64,000 bases of DNA from Colwellia sp. 1_MG-2023 (GTDB lineage Bacteria; Pseudomonadota; Gammaproteobacteria; Enterobacterales; Alteromonadaceae): contig NZ_JAUOPE010000004.1 in NCBI RefSeq assembly GCF_030546755.1, positions 1 through 64,000 on the forward strand, in the 5' to 3' direction. The position numbers and the translations under genes are program-made. The notes below the pieces were generated by a model, which worked only from the letters and a program-made list of their open reading frames with translations, did not search any database and was not told where the DNA came from. Shown here in pieces: positions 55,097 through 64,000 of this stretch. Position 1 is the stretch's first letter, and every line of letters starts with the position of its first letter.

Positions 55097-56341
55097 ATGT
55101 CAAAAAAACTTTTAGTGGTTGAAGATAGTAAAGCCATTGTCAGCATCATTAAAAAAATAGGTGAATCCTTGGGTTATGAAGTTAGCATCGCGGAAAGCCT
55201 CGCTGAAGTTGAAACCTTAATGCAAAGTAATACCGAATACTTTGCCGCTACTATAGATTACGCTTTACCTGATGCTGAAAATGGTGAAGCAATTGCAACA
55301 ATACTTTCACATGGTATTCCTGGTGTTGTGATGACCGGGAAGATGGATGATGAAACTCGTAAGAAAATTCTTGATCAACCTGTCATAGATTATATTCCAA
55401 AAGAAAATAGCCAAGCTTTTATGTATTTAAAGCGCATTTTGTATTGGCAAAGCGCTAACATCGGTACTGGCGTGCTTGTCGTTGATGATTCGGTTACAGC
55501 AAGAAATCATATATCTGAATTATTAAAAAGGCGTAATTTTACTGTTTATGCAGCGGAAAGTGGTGTTGAAGCGTTAAAGATACTCCAGAAACAAAATGAT
55601 ATTAAAATGGTGATCACTGATCTTGAAATGCCAGGAATGGACGGTATTGAATTAACCAATGAAATAAGAAAGGTATACAACCGAGATCAAATGACAGTTA
55701 TTGGCATTTCAGGGGCTGATAATGCGACTTATTCTGCCCGTATCATAAAAAATGGCGCAGATGACTTTATCCGTAAACCATTTTGCCCTGAAGAATTTTA
55801 TTGCCGTATTACCCAGCATGTTGAAAACTTGCACAATATTGTGAAAATTCAGAAAGCCGCGAATACTGATTATTTAACCGAACTGCCCAACAGACGTGCT
55901 TTTTTTAAGAAAGCGAGAAAATCTATCGCCTATTATGCTGAAAATAAGATTCCCTACGGCTTGGCGATGATAGATATTGATTTTTTCAAAACGGTAAATG
56001 ATACATATGGCCATGAAGCAGGTGATCATATTTTAAAAATGTTAGCTGAAAATATGGAAAAATGTTTAACTGAAGCTTCGTTAGCTCGTTTTGGTGGTGA
56101 AGAGTTTGCCATTTTGCTGCCAGGTTCAGATCAAGCGGCAATTTATCAACAACTCGATGTTTTTCGTGAGAAAATAGCGAGTGCACAGTTTAATCACGAT
56201 GAACATTACATTAATTTTACGGTAAGTATTGGTGTTGTTTTTAATAGTGTTTCAAGTTTAGAAGATCAATTAAATCAAGCCGACATTGCATTATATAGCG
56301 CAAAAGAGAATGGCAGAAATCAAATTGTAATCTCCACTTAG
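55097..56341 (+). CDS. Diguanylate cyclase with two receiver domains
   Basis: 414 residues. Receiver 1 (about 3-120) has its aspartate in 'ATIDYALPD'; receiver 2 (about 125-245) has 'VLVVDDSVTARN' and 'MVITDLEMPGMDG'. The GGDEF domain (about 250-414) carries GGEEF at 333-337 and 'DIDFFKTVNDTYGHEAGD'. No RxxD inhibitory site is seen. It resembles PleD in plan (REC-REC-GGDEF) and should make c-di-GMP when phosphorylated. It starts 15 bases after uvrD, so some cotranscription is likely. No kinase is adjacent. Confidence 0.93.
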   Translation: MSKKLLVVEDSKAIVSIIKKIGESLGYEVSIAESLAEVETLMQSNTEYFAATIDYALPDAENGEAIATILSHGIPGVVMTGKMDDETRKKILDQPVIDYIPKENSQAFMYLKRILYWQSANIGTGVLVVDDSVTARNHISELLKRRNFTVYAAESGVEALKILQKQNDIKMVITDLEMPGMDGIELTNEIRKVYNRDQMTVIGISGADNATYSARIIKNGADDFIRKPFCPEEFYCRITQHVENLHNIVKIQKAANTDYLTELPNRRAFFKKARKSIAYYAENKIPYGLAMIDIDFFKTVNDTYGHEAGDHILKMLAENMEKCLTEASLARFGGEEFAILLPGSDQAAIYQQLDVFREKIASAQFNHDEHYINFTVSIGVVFNSVSSLEDQLNQADIALYSAKENGRNQIVIST

Positions 56342-56453
56342 CTAAAAGTTTATAGTCATTAAATCCAACTTTTAATCGCTACATTGAAACAATGACAGTG
56401 TGCTCAAACTATGATCGCTTCTTTATCATAATTTCAATTTAGGTTTCTGCGTT

Positions 56454-57365
56454 TTATAAAACTGCTAGTTTTTTCTTTTGTTTATGCGCTTTTAGTGAGT
56501 CGATACTATAAATAAATAGTGCTGCCCAAATGAATACAAAGGTGATCAGCTTTTCTACCACAAGTACTTCATGATAATAAGTGATTGCTAAAATAAACAT
56601 TATACTCGGGCCGATATATTGGAAGAAACCGACGGTTGATAAAGTTAAGCGTTTCGCTGCTGCAGTAAAGCAAAGTAGTGGGGCTGTAGTCACTACCCCA
56701 GCAAAAATTAATAACGAGTTTAAAGACATAGTATTACTGAACATATTACTGGTGTCGCTGCTGACAAAAAATTGCCAATAAAATAACGCTAAAGGCAGCA
56801 TTAAGGCTGACTCCACGAGTAAGCCGATAAAAGAGTCAATCGATAACTTTTTACGTAATAGGCCGTATATCCCGAATGTTCCCGCTAAAACGAGCGAAAT
56901 AATAGGTAAAGAGCCTATGTATACCAATTGTATTAACACTCCGATAATTGCTAATGCAACGGCTATGATTTGCCACTTCCGTAATCTTTCGCCTAAAAAT
57001 ATTACTGCCAAGGCAACACTAAACAGTGGATTAATAAAATAACCTAAACTGGCATCTAATAAGTGATCATTATTAACAGCCCAAATAAACATAAACCAAT
57101 TAACGCCTAGAAATGTCGCAGTAATGGTAAGCTTAAGTAATAGTTTAGGTTGCTTTATGACCGAGATAAGCGCCGGTAACTTTTTAGATAAAAAGATAAA
57201 AATAAATAATAAAAGACATGACCAAACAATGCGATGAATCATGATTTCATCGGGAGAAACTTCTTTTATGAGCTTGAAATATATCGGTGCTAATCCCCAA
57301 AGGAAATAAGCACTAATTGCATTGAATACGCCGTTACGCGTGTCATTATTAGCTTGGTTGTTCAT
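56454..57365 (-). CDS. rarD: EamA-family transporter RarD
   Basis: 303 residues with ten hydrophobic segments in two EamA repeats. The start 'GVFNAISAYFLWGLAPIYFKLI' and 'EIMIHRIVWSCLLLFIF' are typical of RarD, first linked to chloramphenicol resistance in Pseudomonas; the natural substrate is not known. In E. coli rarD lies close to uvrD and yigI, as here. The gene is 116 bases downstream of the thioesterase gene on the same strand. Confidence 0.92.
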   Translation of the reverse strand: MNNQANNDTRNGVFNAISAYFLWGLAPIYFKLIKEVSPDEIMIHRIVWSCLLLFIFIFLSKKLPALISVIKQPKLLLKLTITATFLGVNWFMFIWAVNNDHLLDASLGYFINPLFSVALAVIFLGERLRKWQIIAVALAIIGVLIQLVYIGSLPIISLVLAGTFGIYGLLRKKLSIDSFIGLLVESALMLPLALFYWQFFVSSDTSNMFSNTMSLNSLLIFAGVVTTAPLLCFTAAAKRLTLSTVGFFQYIGPSIMFILAITYYHEVLVVEKLITFVFIWAALFIYSIDSLKAHKQKKKLAVL

Positions 57366-57481
57366 AAATATTATCGAAAATAGCGAGCATTCTTAATAAT
57401 AACATGATGGAGAGGCATAACGACTTTTTGCGTGAATAAAACTTACTAAACGAGACGTAAACTAAATTGCACTGCGTTCAT

Positions 57482-57937
57482 TTATCCTATCATATATGTA
57501 CCTGTACCAAAGGCGATATGGTCATTTCTCTCGTTATGCAATTCCATACGAGCGACAGCCACTTTACTACCACTTCTGATAATACGTGCAGTAGCAATAA
57601 ATTCTTTACCTTTGCCAGGCAATAAAAAATCGGTTCTCAGATCAATTGTACTTAATTTGCGTAAATTATAATGAATATTTTCTGGGGATAAATTATCCAA
57701 TTGTTCAATAATATTTGCCGCTGCCACTACACCACCAGCAATATCTAAAACCGTAGCGGTTACACCTCCATGAAGGATTTTTTGAATCGGGTTACCGATG
57801 AGTTTATCTTGCCAAAGAAATCTGACTTCAGATTGCTCTTTGTCGAATTGTTGAATCTCTAAACCAAGTAAACGATTAAAAGGCATATCATTGTTCCAAA
57901 AATTAATGATTTGCTGGTAAATTTCTGTTTTATCCAT
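57482..57937 (-). CDS. yigI: YigI-like hotdog thioesterase
   Basis: 151 residues of the PaaI/YigI hotdog fold. The motif 'NPIQKILHGGVTATVLDIAGGVVA' contains the HGG signature and the acidic catalytic residue (D in TVLDIAG). The strands that follow, 'TIDLRTDFLLPGKGKEFIATARIIRSGSK', are typical. E. coli YigI hydrolyses medium- and long-chain acyl-CoA. Its position between rarD and recQ supports the name; pldA, which lies there in E. coli, is missing. Confidence 0.85.
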   Translation of the reverse strand: MDKTEIYQQIINFWNNDMPFNRLLGLEIQQFDKEQSEVRFLWQDKLIGNPIQKILHGGVTATVLDIAGGVVAAANIIEQLDNLSPENIHYNLRKLSTIDLRTDFLLPGKGKEFIATARIIRSGSKVAVARMELHNERNDHIAFGTGTYMIG

Positions 57938-58059
57938 AATTTATCTGGTCTGATGAGTTGTGTTTAGAGAATAACATTGAATGAATCAGAAATAAATTTT
58001 TCTTATTGTTCATTCATTCAGGTAAAATACGTTCACTGACTATTTAAGATGATAATTCG

Positions 58060-59871
58060 TTGACTAACCTTGCGCTAAACCCCGCTAATCCCCCGCTATT
58101 AGATAAGCTGAAACACTTTTTTGGTTACACTAGTTTTCGCAAAGGTCAGCAAGCAATTATCGAGCATGTATTACAAGGTAAAGATAGCCTTGTTTTAATG
58201 CCAACAGGTGGCGGTAAGTCTTTATGTTATCAATTACCCGCAACCATTCTTTCAGGCATTACCATCGTTATTTCGCCGTTAATTGCTTTAATGAAAGATC
58301 AAGTCGATGCACTTAAACGACAAGGAATTAGTGCCGCTTATGTTAATTCGAGTCTTGAACAGAATGACATTAATCACATTTTTCAGCAATTAGCAGCCGG
58401 TGAAATCAGGTTACTTTATATTGCGCCTGAGCGTTTGAGTAATTACTACTTTATGCAAGGTTTACATAGTTTACCGATCCAATTATTTGCCATTGATGAA
58501 GCGCATTGTATTTCACAATGGGGTCATGATTTTCGACCCGCTTATACTCGATTAAATATTATTAAAGAGCAATTTCCTGATGTTCCTGTACTTGCCTTAA
58601 CCGCAACGGCAGATGTCACAACCCGTAAAGATATTCTTCAACAATTAAATTTAACTAACCCATATATACATCTTGATAGTTTTGACCGGCCCAATATTCG
58701 TTTAACTATGGCGGATAAATTTCAAGGCACGCAGCAAATAATTAGTTATGTGAAAAAGCGTAAGAATGATTGTGGAATTATATATTGTAATAGCCGCTGG
58801 CAAGTGGAAAAGCTAGCCAAATCTATGGCCGAGGCAGGCATAAATTGTGCTGCGTATCATGCAGGCATGGAAGTTGAAATAAGAAATACGGTACAAGAAG
58901 GCTTTGCTAAAGACAATATTCACGTGGTGATTGCTACAGTGGCATTTGGTTTGGGGATCAATAAGTTAAATGTTAGGTATGTGATTCATTTTGAACCGCC
59001 TCGTACATTAGAGTCTTACTATCAAGAAATTGGTCGAGCTGGTCGTGACGGCTTACCCGCAGAAGCTTTATTTCTTTATGATGAGAATGACGCGCAACGA
59101 ATAAATAAACGGATAGAGCAAGGCGAAAATCTGCAACGAAGACATGTTGAAATTCAACGTTTTAGTGCGGTGACTGGGTTTATAGAAGCACAAACTTGTC
59201 GTCGGCAGTTAGTGTTAAATTATTTTGCTGAATACACGCAAACCGGTTGTGGGAATTGTGATATTTGTTTAGATCCGCCCAGTCAATTTGACGGTCTAGA
59301 AGCCGCACAAAAAGTGTTGTCATGCGTTTATCGTATTAACCAACAAGGAGGTATTGAGCATACTATTAGCGTATTACGTGGGCAAATAACTGAAAAAATT
59401 AAGCAACAAGGCCATGAAAAAGTCTCAACCTTTGGTATTGGTAAAGAGAAAACATTGAGTTATTGGCACGCGATTATTCGACAACTTATTCATCTTGGCT
59501 TTTTACAACAAGACATAGCGAATCATTCCGTGCTTTGTTTAACTCAAGCCTCTCATGCAATATTAAAAGGTGAGCAACCTTTACTGTTAGCTACTCCTCG
59601 TTTACAAAAAGCGAGTTACTGGCGAAAAGCGGGTGAATCATCCAGCTATGATCGTAAATTATTTGCTAAGTTACGTACCCTGAGAAAAGAAATCGCTGAT
59701 GCGGAAGATATTCCACCTTATATTGTTTTCAACGATGCAACCTTATCTGAACTCGCGAAATATCAACCCATTACCTCTCATGAGATGTTAAATATTAATG
59801 GTATTGGTGACACGAAATTATCGAGATATGGCCAGCCATTTTTAGCGTTAATTAAAGAACATGTTAATTAA
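58060..59871 (+). CDS. recQ: ATP-dependent DNA helicase RecQ
   Basis: 603 residues. The start is a TTG (TTG ACT AAC), because no ATG in frame lies before the helicase core. Motif 0 '[11 protein letters not shown]', Walker A 'MPTGGGKS', DEAH '[19 protein letters not shown]', motif VI '[10 protein letters not shown]', then the zinc-binding region (C-x16-C-x2-C-x2-C, 'TGCGNCDIC'), the winged-helix RQC domain and a C-terminal HRDC domain (about 525-603). It unwinds DNA 3' to 5' in RecF-pathway recombination. It is divergent from the yigI-like gene. Confidence 0.97.
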   Translation: MTNLALNPANPPLLDKLKHFFGYTSFRKGQQAIIEHVLQGKDSLVLMPTGGGKSLCYQLPATILSGITIVISPLIALMKDQVDALKRQGISAAYVNSSLEQNDINHIFQQLAAGEIRLLYIAPERLSNYYFMQGLHSLPIQLFAIDEAHCISQWGHDFRPAYTRLNIIKEQFPDVPVLALTATADVTTRKDILQQLNLTNPYIHLDSFDRPNIRLTMADKFQGTQQIISYVKKRKNDCGIIYCNSRWQVEKLAKSMAEAGINCAAYHAGMEVEIRNTVQEGFAKDNIHVVIATVAFGLGINKLNVRYVIHFEPPRTLESYYQEIGRAGRDGLPAEALFLYDENDAQRINKRIEQGENLQRRHVEIQRFSAVTGFIEAQTCRRQLVLNYFAEYTQTGCGNCDICLDPPSQFDGLEAAQKVLSCVYRINQQGGIEHTISVLRGQITEKIKQQGHEKVSTFGIGKEKTLSYWHAIIRQLIHLGFLQQDIANHSVLCLTQASHAILKGEQPLLLATPRLQKASYWRKAGESSSYDRKLFAKLRTLRKEIADAEDIPPYIVFNDATLSELAKYQPITSHEMLNINGIGDTKLSRYGQPFLALIKEHVN

Positions 59872-59917
59872 TGACAAAATTGAAGATCAGTTAAGGGTCA
59901 TTGATATCCATTTAGGC

Positions 59918-59946
59918 AAAAAAAAGCGTTCAATAGAACGCTTTTT
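59918..59946. terminator. Bidirectional terminator between recQ and the cytochrome gene
   Basis: AAAAAGCGTTC (59921-59931) and GAACGCTTTTT (59936-59946) form a perfect 11-bp stem with loop AATA. T residues follow on both strands. The convergent recQ and cytochrome c genes lie on either side. Confidence 0.92.
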
Positions 59947-59963
59947 CAACTGAAAAGAGTAAC

Positions 59964-60263
59964 TTATTTTAAGCTAGCATAATATGCAGCAAGGTTAGCA
60001 ATATCATCATCAGATAACGGCATTGCCATAGCACCCATTACTGGATCTTTACGTTTGCCTGCTTTGAAGTCTTTTAATTGTTTAGCAATATAAACTTCTT
60101 TTTGACCTGCTAAGTTAGGGTACATAGGGATTGCTGAAATACCTGCAGCGCCATGACAGGCTGCACAAGTACCTGATTTAGCTTTTCCGGCATCAACATC
60201 ACCAGCAAATGCAGGAGATGCAATCATCACTGTAGCAGCAATAGCCAAAGTAAGTTTTCTCAT
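59964..60263 (-). CDS. Small periplasmic cytochrome c (c553/c5 type)
   Basis: 99 residues with a signal peptide (1-20, cleavage after AFA). The haem site is CAACHG, followed by a class I fold: '[27 protein letters not shown]', a Met ligand in '[13 protein letters not shown]' and the C-terminal helix '[10 protein letters not shown]'. It is a soluble electron carrier, similar to one half of cytochrome c4. In Alteromonadales such proteins feed cytochrome oxidases. No oxidase gene is near. Confidence 0.92.
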   Translation of the reverse strand: MRKLTLAIAATVMIASPAFAGDVDAGKAKSGTCAACHGAAGISAIPMYPNLAGQKEVYIAKQLKDFKAGKRKDPVMGAMAMPLSDDDIANLAAYYASLK

Positions 60264-60399
60264 AACGTTATCTCTCTTAGTTAATTTAAAATTTTTATAG
60301 CTCTTGCTCGATTATATGAGAAAAGAGCGAAACTGTCTTAGGTTTTTTTGTATTATATCAAGGAAACTGTATGTTTATTGATATTGGACAAAAAATCAC

Positions 60400-60699
60400 G
60401 TGATTAAACTATTTGCCTGTAAAGAGCTAACCGCAACTGCCATTATTATGGAGGTTAATATAAATTGGTCGCAAGACGACTTGCCTTTAATTATTGAACG
60501 ATATTTTCAGCAATATACTTTGTTTGAAAAACTTGAATGGTCAAAAGGGGCGGATCTTGAAGCAGTTCGCTTTAAATGGCAACAACATGATTTTACGATA
60601 AATTTTGAATGTTATAGTCAATCTGCTTGGCTTGAATGCCCAGAACATAATGGCAGTGAATTATTAACCGCTTTATTTCAAGAGATGAGTAACATTTAG
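60400..60699 (+). CDS. DUF3630-like protein
   Basis: 99 residues from a GTG start, or 83 from the ATG at 60448, which may be the real start because GTG lacks a clear ribosome-binding site. The region 'GADLEAVRFKWQQHDFTINFECYSQSAWLE' fits DUF3630, a family of small proteins of Shewanella and relatives. It is soluble and of unknown function. Its stop is 2 bases before the DUF523 gene, so the pair is probably co-transcribed. Confidence 0.7.
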   Translation: MIKLFACKELTATAIIMEVNINWSQDDLPLIIERYFQQYTLFEKLEWSKGADLEAVRFKWQQHDFTINFECYSQSAWLECPEHNGSELLTALFQEMSNI

Positions 60700-60701
60700 C
60701 A

Positions 60702-61175
60702 ATGACTAAAATATTAGTGAGTGCTTGTTTTCTTGGTGAAAAAGTTCGTTATGATGGCAAATGCCAAAGCCTATTAAATGAAACGCTATTGCATTGGCAA
60801 CAGAATAAACAAGTCGTCAGTTTTTGTCCTGAAGTTGCAGGCGGCTTATCCGTGCCGAGGCAACCGGCAGAAATTCAAAATAAGAGTCAACGTATCGTAA
60901 CTTGTGATGGCGTTGATGTTTCTGAACAGTTTAATAAAGGCGCACAACGGGCATTAAAGCTTTGCCAGCAACATAATATTGGTATCGCTTTATTAAAGGA
61001 ATCAAGCCCGTCTTGTGGTAGTACAACTATTTATGATGGCACTTTTACTGATAAGAAAATCAACGGAGAAGGGGTAACTACAGCCTTATTAAGGAAAAAT
61101 GGTATTCGGGTTTTTTCGGAAAAAAATATATCAGTATTAATTCAGGAGATGATGAGTATTAATGAGAAACCATAA
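60702..61175 (+). CDS. DUF523 family protein
   Basis: 157 residues. The N-terminal 'ILVSACFLGEKVRYDGK', 'VVSFCPEVAGGLSVPRQPAEI' and 'ALLKESSPSCGSTTIYDGTF' are the DUF523 hallmarks, including three conserved cysteines that likely bind a metal or act in catalysis. The function is not known; some relatives are fused to DUF1722. It follows the DUF3630-like gene by 2 bases and overlaps the convergent GGDEF gene's 3' end by 17 bases. Confidence 0.93.
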   Translation: MTKILVSACFLGEKVRYDGKCQSLLNETLLHWQQNKQVVSFCPEVAGGLSVPRQPAEIQNKSQRIVTCDGVDVSEQFNKGAQRALKLCQQHNIGIALLKESSPSCGSTTIYDGTFTDKKINGEGVTTALLRKNGIRVFSEKNISVLIQEMMSINEKP

Positions 61176-62169
61176 CGGCATTAGCGCCACTACGTTGCAT
61201 ATCTGTAACTAAGCTACGAGTATAATTGATAACTGTTTGAGCATTTTGTGAAACCTTAAAATCATTTACTCCTAAAGATACGGTCATTTGCGGGAGCCTA
61301 ACGCCGGATTTACTGCTAACAAAGCGTAATTTTTCAACACCTTGGCGTATTTTCTCGGCAATTTCACCAGCAATATTACGTTCTACTTCAGGTAATAATA
61401 TTAAAAATTCGTCTTGGCCTGAACGAATTGGTAAGCCACTTTCGCCAACATAACTACCGACTTTATTGGCAATTTTTGATAAAAGTACATCACTAATTAA
61501 TGAACCAAACTTTTCATTTACTTGGGATAATTTATCTACACTGATAACAATTGCGGCAATATTTTTATGCGGATCTTCACTTGTCCATTGCTCTAAATGT
61601 TTATTCAATGCTTTTCGATTATATAAACCCGTAAGTGGATCTAGATATATTTCTTTTTTGACTTCTTCTAACTCAGATAACAATGACAACGACTGCTTTT
61701 TCGAAAGCAATAGTTGCTTAGCGAGTTGTTTTTGCTTTTGTTTAAATGAATTTGAAGCACTCTCAATTTGCTGGATGGCAAGATTAATTTTTTGCTGATT
61801 TTGTGATTTTAAATGATGAACATTGTCGTCAATTTTTTTAATTAAACCATTGGCATAGGTTACTGAATGTTGATTACTTGTTTGTACGTCAGTAATTAAC
61901 TCATCGATATCAGTAATAATATCATCTCTAAAACTACCTTGGCCTAATATATGGAGCTGAAATAACTCATTGATAAAATAATTATCAAGTTTTTTTCCAA
62001 GACTTAAGTGTTGTTTTATTTGAGAAATTAGCGCTGAATTTTTTTTATTAACAAATTCGTAACCAACGGCATAATTAATTGGTGTGGCAGGAAGATGCCA
62101 AAGCTGTAATTGTTTTATCGCTAAGGCGAGCTTTTGATCTGCTTGTTCAATGGAATCATGATGTTTCAC
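61159..62169 (-). CDS. GGDEF-domain protein with GQDEF motif
   Basis: 336 residues. No membrane segments. The N-terminal half (1-165) is helical and ends in a coiled coil ('NQQKINLAIQQIESASNSFK'). The C-terminal half is a GGDEF domain with DPLTGLYNRKAL at its start, and the signature reads S-GQDEF (251-255). The Gly to Gln change at the second position may weaken activity, though some variants remain active. No RxxD site. It stands alone on the minus strand. Confidence 0.9.
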   Translation of the reverse strand: MKHHDSIEQADQKLALAIKQLQLWHLPATPINYAVGYEFVNKKNSALISQIKQHLSLGKKLDNYFINELFQLHILGQGSFRDDIITDIDELITDVQTSNQHSVTYANGLIKKIDDNVHHLKSQNQQKINLAIQQIESASNSFKQKQKQLAKQLLLSKKQSLSLLSELEEVKKEIYLDPLTGLYNRKALNKHLEQWTSEDPHKNIAAIVISVDKLSQVNEKFGSLISDVLLSKIANKVGSYVGESGLPIRSGQDEFLILLPEVERNIAGEIAEKIRQGVEKLRFVSSKSGVRLPQMTVSLGVNDFKVSQNAQTVINYTRSLVTDMQRSGANAVMVSH

Positions 62170-62394
62170 TACTTCCAGACCTCTATTGTTACACGACAGC
62201 TTTATTATTGTTATAGCGGTTATTCTGTAGCAATTTTACTTAAACTTCTATAGTAATTATTCAATAATTATTATTATTTTGTAAATATACGCATTTTTTT
62301 TAAAAAATTGCACATTTTTTCAATTTTATATTATGAAACTTGAGCTTTCATCGCGGCAAATATTTGATAAAGTGGTGTCATAATTTTTCTTTGA

Positions 62395-64000
62395 ATGAAC
62401 AAAATGAAATACGTTATCTCTTTTTATTGCCTTTTTCTTGTTGCCGCTTGTGGCCAATTACCGAAAGATACTAGTCGTTGGAATAGCTTGGCGCTTCGCG
62501 AAGTGATCAATGAATATCATCAATACCAAAAAACATTAAGCCCTTTTAGTCAACCTGGTGTTGCTGATAATAATGCGCGCTTACCCGACCTTTCAGCTGC
62601 GGTTTTATTAAAAAATTACCAAGGTAAGCAAAAGATTTACCAAAAACTATTAAAAATAGATCGTGAAAGTCTCTCTCAAAATGATCAAATAAATTGGTCA
62701 GTACTTGCCTATAAAATAAAAGATCAGCTAGACAGTTATGTCAATAAAGAGCATTACATGCCGCTTACTGCTGAATCAGGGTTTCATGTAGGGATTAGTT
62801 GGATTAATAAACGTGTGCCATTTAAAGTTGAACAGGATTACCGCGATTATATAAAACGAATGTCGGCTTTACCTAGGTACTTTGATCAACAAATGGCTTG
62901 GATGGATTTGGGGATACAAGAAGGCATCACTCAGCCGGCAGTTGTGTTAATTGGTTTTGAAGAGTCGATAAAAGCATTTATTAAAGAAGATGTTACTGAA
63001 AGTGAGTTTTATCAACCCTTTAAGAAAATGCCAAAACATTTTGATGCGAAACTTACGGCAGAATTAAGAGCGCAAGCACAGAAAATTATTAAAGAAAATG
63101 TCATTACGAGTTACCAAAAATACTATGAATATATGGTGAATGTCTATCAGCCAAATGGTCGAAAAAATATTGCGGCTAACTCATTGCCTAATGGTGAACA
63201 TTACTATAATAATCGAGTTGAACATTATACAACACTTGCCTTGAGCGCAGATGAAGTTCATCAAAAAGGCTTAGAGGAAGTTGCACGTATTCGAGCTGAA
63301 ATGGAAGAAATAATCACTTCTGTTGGTTTTCAAGGTGATTTTGCTAGCTTTGTAGAATTTTTACGTACCGATCCGCAATTTTATGCAAAAACTCCCGAAG
63401 CATTATTAAAAGAAGCATCATTTATTGCCAAAAAGATGGATGCAAAATTACCAAGCTTGTTTAAAAAGCTCCCGCGTACACCCTATGGAGTGATGGCAGT
63501 ACCTGCTAGCATTGCGCCTAAGTATACCACAGGGCGATATGCTGGCCCTTCAAGAGATGATCAGCCGGGAAATTATTGGGTAAATACCTACCGTCTAGAT
63601 CGTCGTCCTCTTTATGTTTTGGAAGCATTAACCTTGCATGAAGCGGTACCAGGACATCATCTACAAGGTTCTTTAGCGAAAGAAATGAAGAATGTTCCAG
63701 AATTTCGCAATAACACTTATATTTCTGCTTTTGGCGAAGGTTGGGGATTATATTCAGAATATTTAGGGTTAGAGGCTGGTTTTTATCAAGACCCATATAG
63801 CAATTTTGGTCGTTTAACTTATGAAATGTGGCGCGCTTGTCGATTAGTTGTTGATACAGGCATGCACAGTAAGGGCTGGAGTCGCGAGCAAGCTTTGTCA
63901 TTTTTAGCGGATAATACAGCACTATCATTACATAATGTGAAAACGGAAATCGATCGATATATTTCATGGCCAGGTCAGGCACTTTCATACAAAATTGGTG
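62395..64000 (+). CDS. DUF885 metallopeptidase-like lipoprotein (3' end outside window)
   Basis: The frame runs from ATG 62395 off the end of the window, giving 535 residues so far; family members are about 590-620. It has a lipoprotein signal (NKMKYVISFYCLFLVAAC, lipobox VAAC). The central motif HEAVPGHH (H415-H422) is characteristic of DUF885, related to M32/M3-type zinc peptidases, with 'AFGEGWGLYSEYLG' supplying a further glutamate. Other members sit in the periplasm or outer membrane and are mostly uncharacterised. The weak ribosome-binding site is TTGA; a second ATG at 62404 is also possible. Confidence 0.9.
   Translation, partial: MNKMKYVISFYCLFLVAACGQLPKDTSRWNSLALREVINEYHQYQKTLSPFSQPGVADNNARLPDLSAAVLLKNYQGKQKIYQKLLKIDRESLSQNDQINWSVLAYKIKDQLDSYVNKEHYMPLTAESGFHVGISWINKRVPFKVEQDYRDYIKRMSALPRYFDQQMAWMDLGIQEGITQPAVVLIGFEESIKAFIKEDVTESEFYQPFKKMPKHFDAKLTAELRAQAQKIIKENVITSYQKYYEYMVNVYQPNGRKNIAANSLPNGEHYYNNRVEHYTTLALSADEVHQKGLEEVARIRAEMEEIITSVGFQGDFASFVEFLRTDPQFYAKTPEALLKEASFIAKKMDAKLPSLFKKLPRTPYGVMAVPASIAPKYTTGRYAGPSRDDQPGNYWVNTYRLDRRPLYVLEALTLHEAVPGHHLQGSLAKEMKNVPEFRNNTYISAFGEGWGLYSEYLGLEAGFYQDPYSNFGRLTYEMWRACRLVVDTGMHSKGWSREQALSFLADNTALSLHNVKTEIDRYISWPGQALSYKIG

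Noticed and set aside
63518-63988. A long open frame on the minus strand
   Set aside because: It lies wholly opposite the DUF885 lipoprotein gene, whose plus-strand frame runs off the window with clear HEAVPGHH and lipobox motifs.
1-64000. tRNA, rRNA, tmRNA or known riboswitch
   Set aside because: I searched by eye for clover-leaf arms, CCA ends, rRNA core motifs and common aptamer signatures and saw none; a covariance-model search would be needed to exclude small RNAs.

Overview
The window looks like a chromosomal segment of a marine gammaproteobacterium of the Alteromonadales, most likely Colwelliaceae (Colwellia or Thalassotalea type). This is inferred from the AT-rich sequence, a TonB-dependent receptor next to a glycoside locus, many c-di-GMP proteins, small c-type cytochromes and, above all, gene order. 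Much of the right-hand part matches the E. coli rho/ilv/hem/uvrD neighbourhood. I see no rRNA, tRNA, CRISPR array, prophage or intact insertion sequence.

Layout. (1) 1-7272: a sugar-uptake locus with the 3' end of a TonB-dependent receptor, an inner-membrane sugar permease, a GH1 beta-glucosidase, a GPH-family symporter, a LacI-type regulator and a small Cys-rich protein. A near-perfect LacI-type operator lies upstream of the glucosidase. (2) 7293-12464: accessory genes including an AraC regulator with an NTF2-like secreted protein, an M61 peptidase, a b561-type cytochrome and a c-type cytochrome. (3) 12751-23949: signalling, with an NtrC-like regulator and NtrY-like kinase that both lack expected catalytic residues, an MHYT hybrid kinase with an HD-GYP regulator, a YhiN-type flavoprotein and a TPR-GGDEF protein whose stop codon lies in an octamer tandem repeat. 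(4) 24067-35653: branched-chain amino acid biosynthesis (ilvC, ilvY, ilvL attenuator, ilvGMEDA) with ppnP and yifB/comM. (5) 35675-40467: gppA/ppx-rhlB, trxA and rho. (6) 40597-44191: a periplasmic binding-type protein, ubiD-fre and arfA. (7) 44340-48980: hemCDXY and cyaY. (8) 49091-55081: lptM-lysA-dapF-DUF484-yigB-uvrD, without the xerC gene usually found between DUF484 and yigB. (9) 55097-64000: a REC-REC-GGDEF protein, rarD, a thioesterase, recQ, a cytochrome c, two small conserved proteins, another GGDEF protein and the start of a DUF885 lipoprotein.

How the genes work together. The first locus would bring a beta-glucoside across the outer and inner membranes, hydrolyse it and control this through LacI. 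The ilv genes make isoleucine, valine and leucine precursors, with a translated Ile/Val/Leu-rich leader controlling ilvGMEDA and IlvY controlling ilvC. The hem genes convert porphobilinogen toward uroporphyrinogen III. The lys/dap genes complete lysine synthesis and recycle meso-diaminopimelate stereoisomers for peptidoglycan. Four proteins can make or break c-di-GMP.

Most interesting observations: the catalytically odd two-component pair (12751-15355); an arfA gene whose last codons form one arm of a hairpin, suggesting nonstop-mRNA autoregulation; loss or relocation of xerC; the ilv attenuator with a clear antiterminator; and a 70-bp inverted-repeat element related to a degenerate segment in the glucosidase promoter region. 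I found no clearly unknown multi-gene system.
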